Virus record (IMG/VR): IMGVR_UViG_3300034198_007842
Location: 1-28,878 of that record
DNA from: a virus
Length of the DNA: 28,878 bases
Strand: one strand, 5' to 3'
Notes under the pieces: generated by a model
The model's database searches: none
What the model saw: the letters and a program-made list of their open reading frames with translations, nothing else
What the model was told of the DNA's origin: nothing
Translations under genes and position numbers: made by a program
Shown: in pieces, positions 28,446 to 28,878 of the stretch
Layout: every line of letters begins with the position of its first letter
Numbering within the stretch: the first letter of the stretch is position 1

Positions 28446-28460
28446 AAGTTATTATTTTCA

Positions 28461-28481
28461 CAAATATAATTAATATATTTG
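28461..28481. promoter_or_regulatory. Back-to-back divergent promoters forming a palindrome
   Basis: CAAATATA (28461-28468, a TATATTTG box on the minus strand) and TATATTTG (28474-28481, plus strand) are perfect reverse complements five bases apart. The minus box serves the phosphoesterase gene (ATG at 28445, 15 bases on), the plus box the RusA gene (ATG 28487, 5 bases on). The two boxes are so close that polymerase cannot occupy both at once. Confidence 0.65.
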
Positions 28482-28486
28482 TAAAT

Positions 28487-28810
28487 ATGCAAAAAATTAA
28501 TATAAAACCACTTTCAGTTAATGAAGCATGGCAAGGTAGAAGATTTAAAACTCCTAAATATAAAAAATATGAAAATGATTTATTAATTTTATTACCAAAA
28601 TTAAATATAATACAACCACCATATAGATTAAATATAATTGTAGGATTTAGTAATAAAGCAAGTGATTTAGATAATATTTTAAAACCTTTTTTGGATTTAT
28701 TACAAAAAAAGTATGGTATAAATGATAAACATATTAAAATTTTACATATTGAAAAACAAATAGTTACAAAAAATAATGAATTTATTTCATTTGAAATTGT
28801 AAAAGTTTAA
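28487..28810 (+). CDS. rusA: RusA-like Holliday junction resolvase
   Basis: 107 residues. NEAWQGRRFKTPKYKKYENDL near the start, then SDLDNILKPFLDLLQKKYGINDKHI (Asp60, Asp62, Lys66, Asp70, Asp80) and a final EKQIV, give the RusA pattern with its acidic metal ligands. RusA cuts four-way junctions formed during recombination and packaging. It fits with ERF and the SSB-like protein. The gene starts 5 bases after a TATATTTG box, so its mRNA is probably leaderless. Confidence 0.85.
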   Translation: MQKINIKPLSVNEAWQGRRFKTPKYKKYENDLLILLPKLNIIQPPYRLNIIVGFSNKASDLDNILKPFLDLLQKKYGINDKHIKILHIEKQIVTKNNEFISFEIVKV

Positions 28811-28821
28811 AAAATAGTTAC

Positions 28822-28829
28822 TATATTTG
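28822..28829 (+). promoter_or_regulatory. Bacteroidota-type promoter at the right end
   Basis: TATATTTG at 28822-28829, with TTG at 28797-28799 and a 22-base spacer. It lies 12 bases after the RusA stop and points to the window edge; its gene would be the one continuing at base 1 if the genome is circular. Confidence 0.6.
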
Positions 28830-28854
28830 TAAACAGATTACAAAGTGTAATTTA

Positions 28855-28878
28855 TTGGATGTTGCAGGCCAATCAAAA
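28855..28878 (+). CDS. Start of the gene that continues at base 1, if circular
   Basis: From TTG 28855 the frame reads LDVAGQSK to the last base and continues in the same frame as ERTQRALITF at base 1. There is no in-frame ATG or GTG between the promoter and the edge. An ATG at 28859 is in another frame and would stop after 13 codons across the junction. This entry depends on the window ends being joined. Confidence 0.4.

Overview
The window is a compact, AT-rich phage genome from a host in the phylum Bacteroidota (Flavobacteriia-like). Three things point to that host: promoters of the TAnnTTTG type (-7 box of Bacteroidota), A-rich rather than Shine-Dalgarno leaders, and structural proteins of the types usual in Bacteroidota phages. 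A tape measure protein, a frameshifted tail assembly chaperone and the absence of any sheath gene indicate a siphovirus-like (long, non-contractile tail) virion. No integrase, tRNA gene, CRISPR array, transposase, helicase, primase or DNA polymerase was found. The right end of the window reads in frame into the open reading frame at the left end, so the window is probably a complete circular or circularly permuted genome opened inside a gene.

Layout. 1-1368: a partial small gene, then a sigma-factor-like gene and two small genes behind a host-type promoter. 1420-3448: host-type promoter, lipoprotein, small and large terminase. 3451-11317: first late unit, with tail assembly chaperone (plus -1 frameshift product), gp10-like protein, two large tail proteins, tape measure and XkdF-like prohead protease. 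11323-13809: second late unit, with scaffold-like protein, small protein, major capsid and probable tail tube, closed by a strong terminator. 13811-21177: third late unit, with a small structural protein, portal with an extra C-terminal domain, connector, tail completion, tail fibre, DUF1566-like protein and a lysis cassette (DUF5675, holin-like). 21142-26540, minus strand: early operon with spanin-like and small membrane proteins, Gp157, ERF annealing protein, small regulators and an SSB-like protein. It also holds one gene that looks like an inserted cassette beside a strongly folded RNA element. 26574-28878: control region with divergent promoters, a palindrome, an Nmad1-like protein, a metallophosphoesterase and a RusA resolvase.

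How it may work. Host RNA polymerase would start the early genes from TAnnTTTG promoters, including the sigma-like gene at 415. Each of the three late units begins with the same 28-base element, TGTCACT-N9-AAAGTTATWATG, at identical spacing and 5-6 bases before an ATG. It resembles a -35/-10 promoter and not the host type. The simplest inference is a phage-specific late promoter read with help from the phage sigma-like protein, giving leaderless late mRNAs. ERF, RusA, Gp157 and the SSB-like protein form a recombination set; replication itself appears to rely on the host.

No stretch longer than about 300 bases lacks a gene. The longer gaps (262-414, 24362-24533, 26541-26708) hold the hairpin and promoter, the folded RNA element, and the divergent control region respectively.
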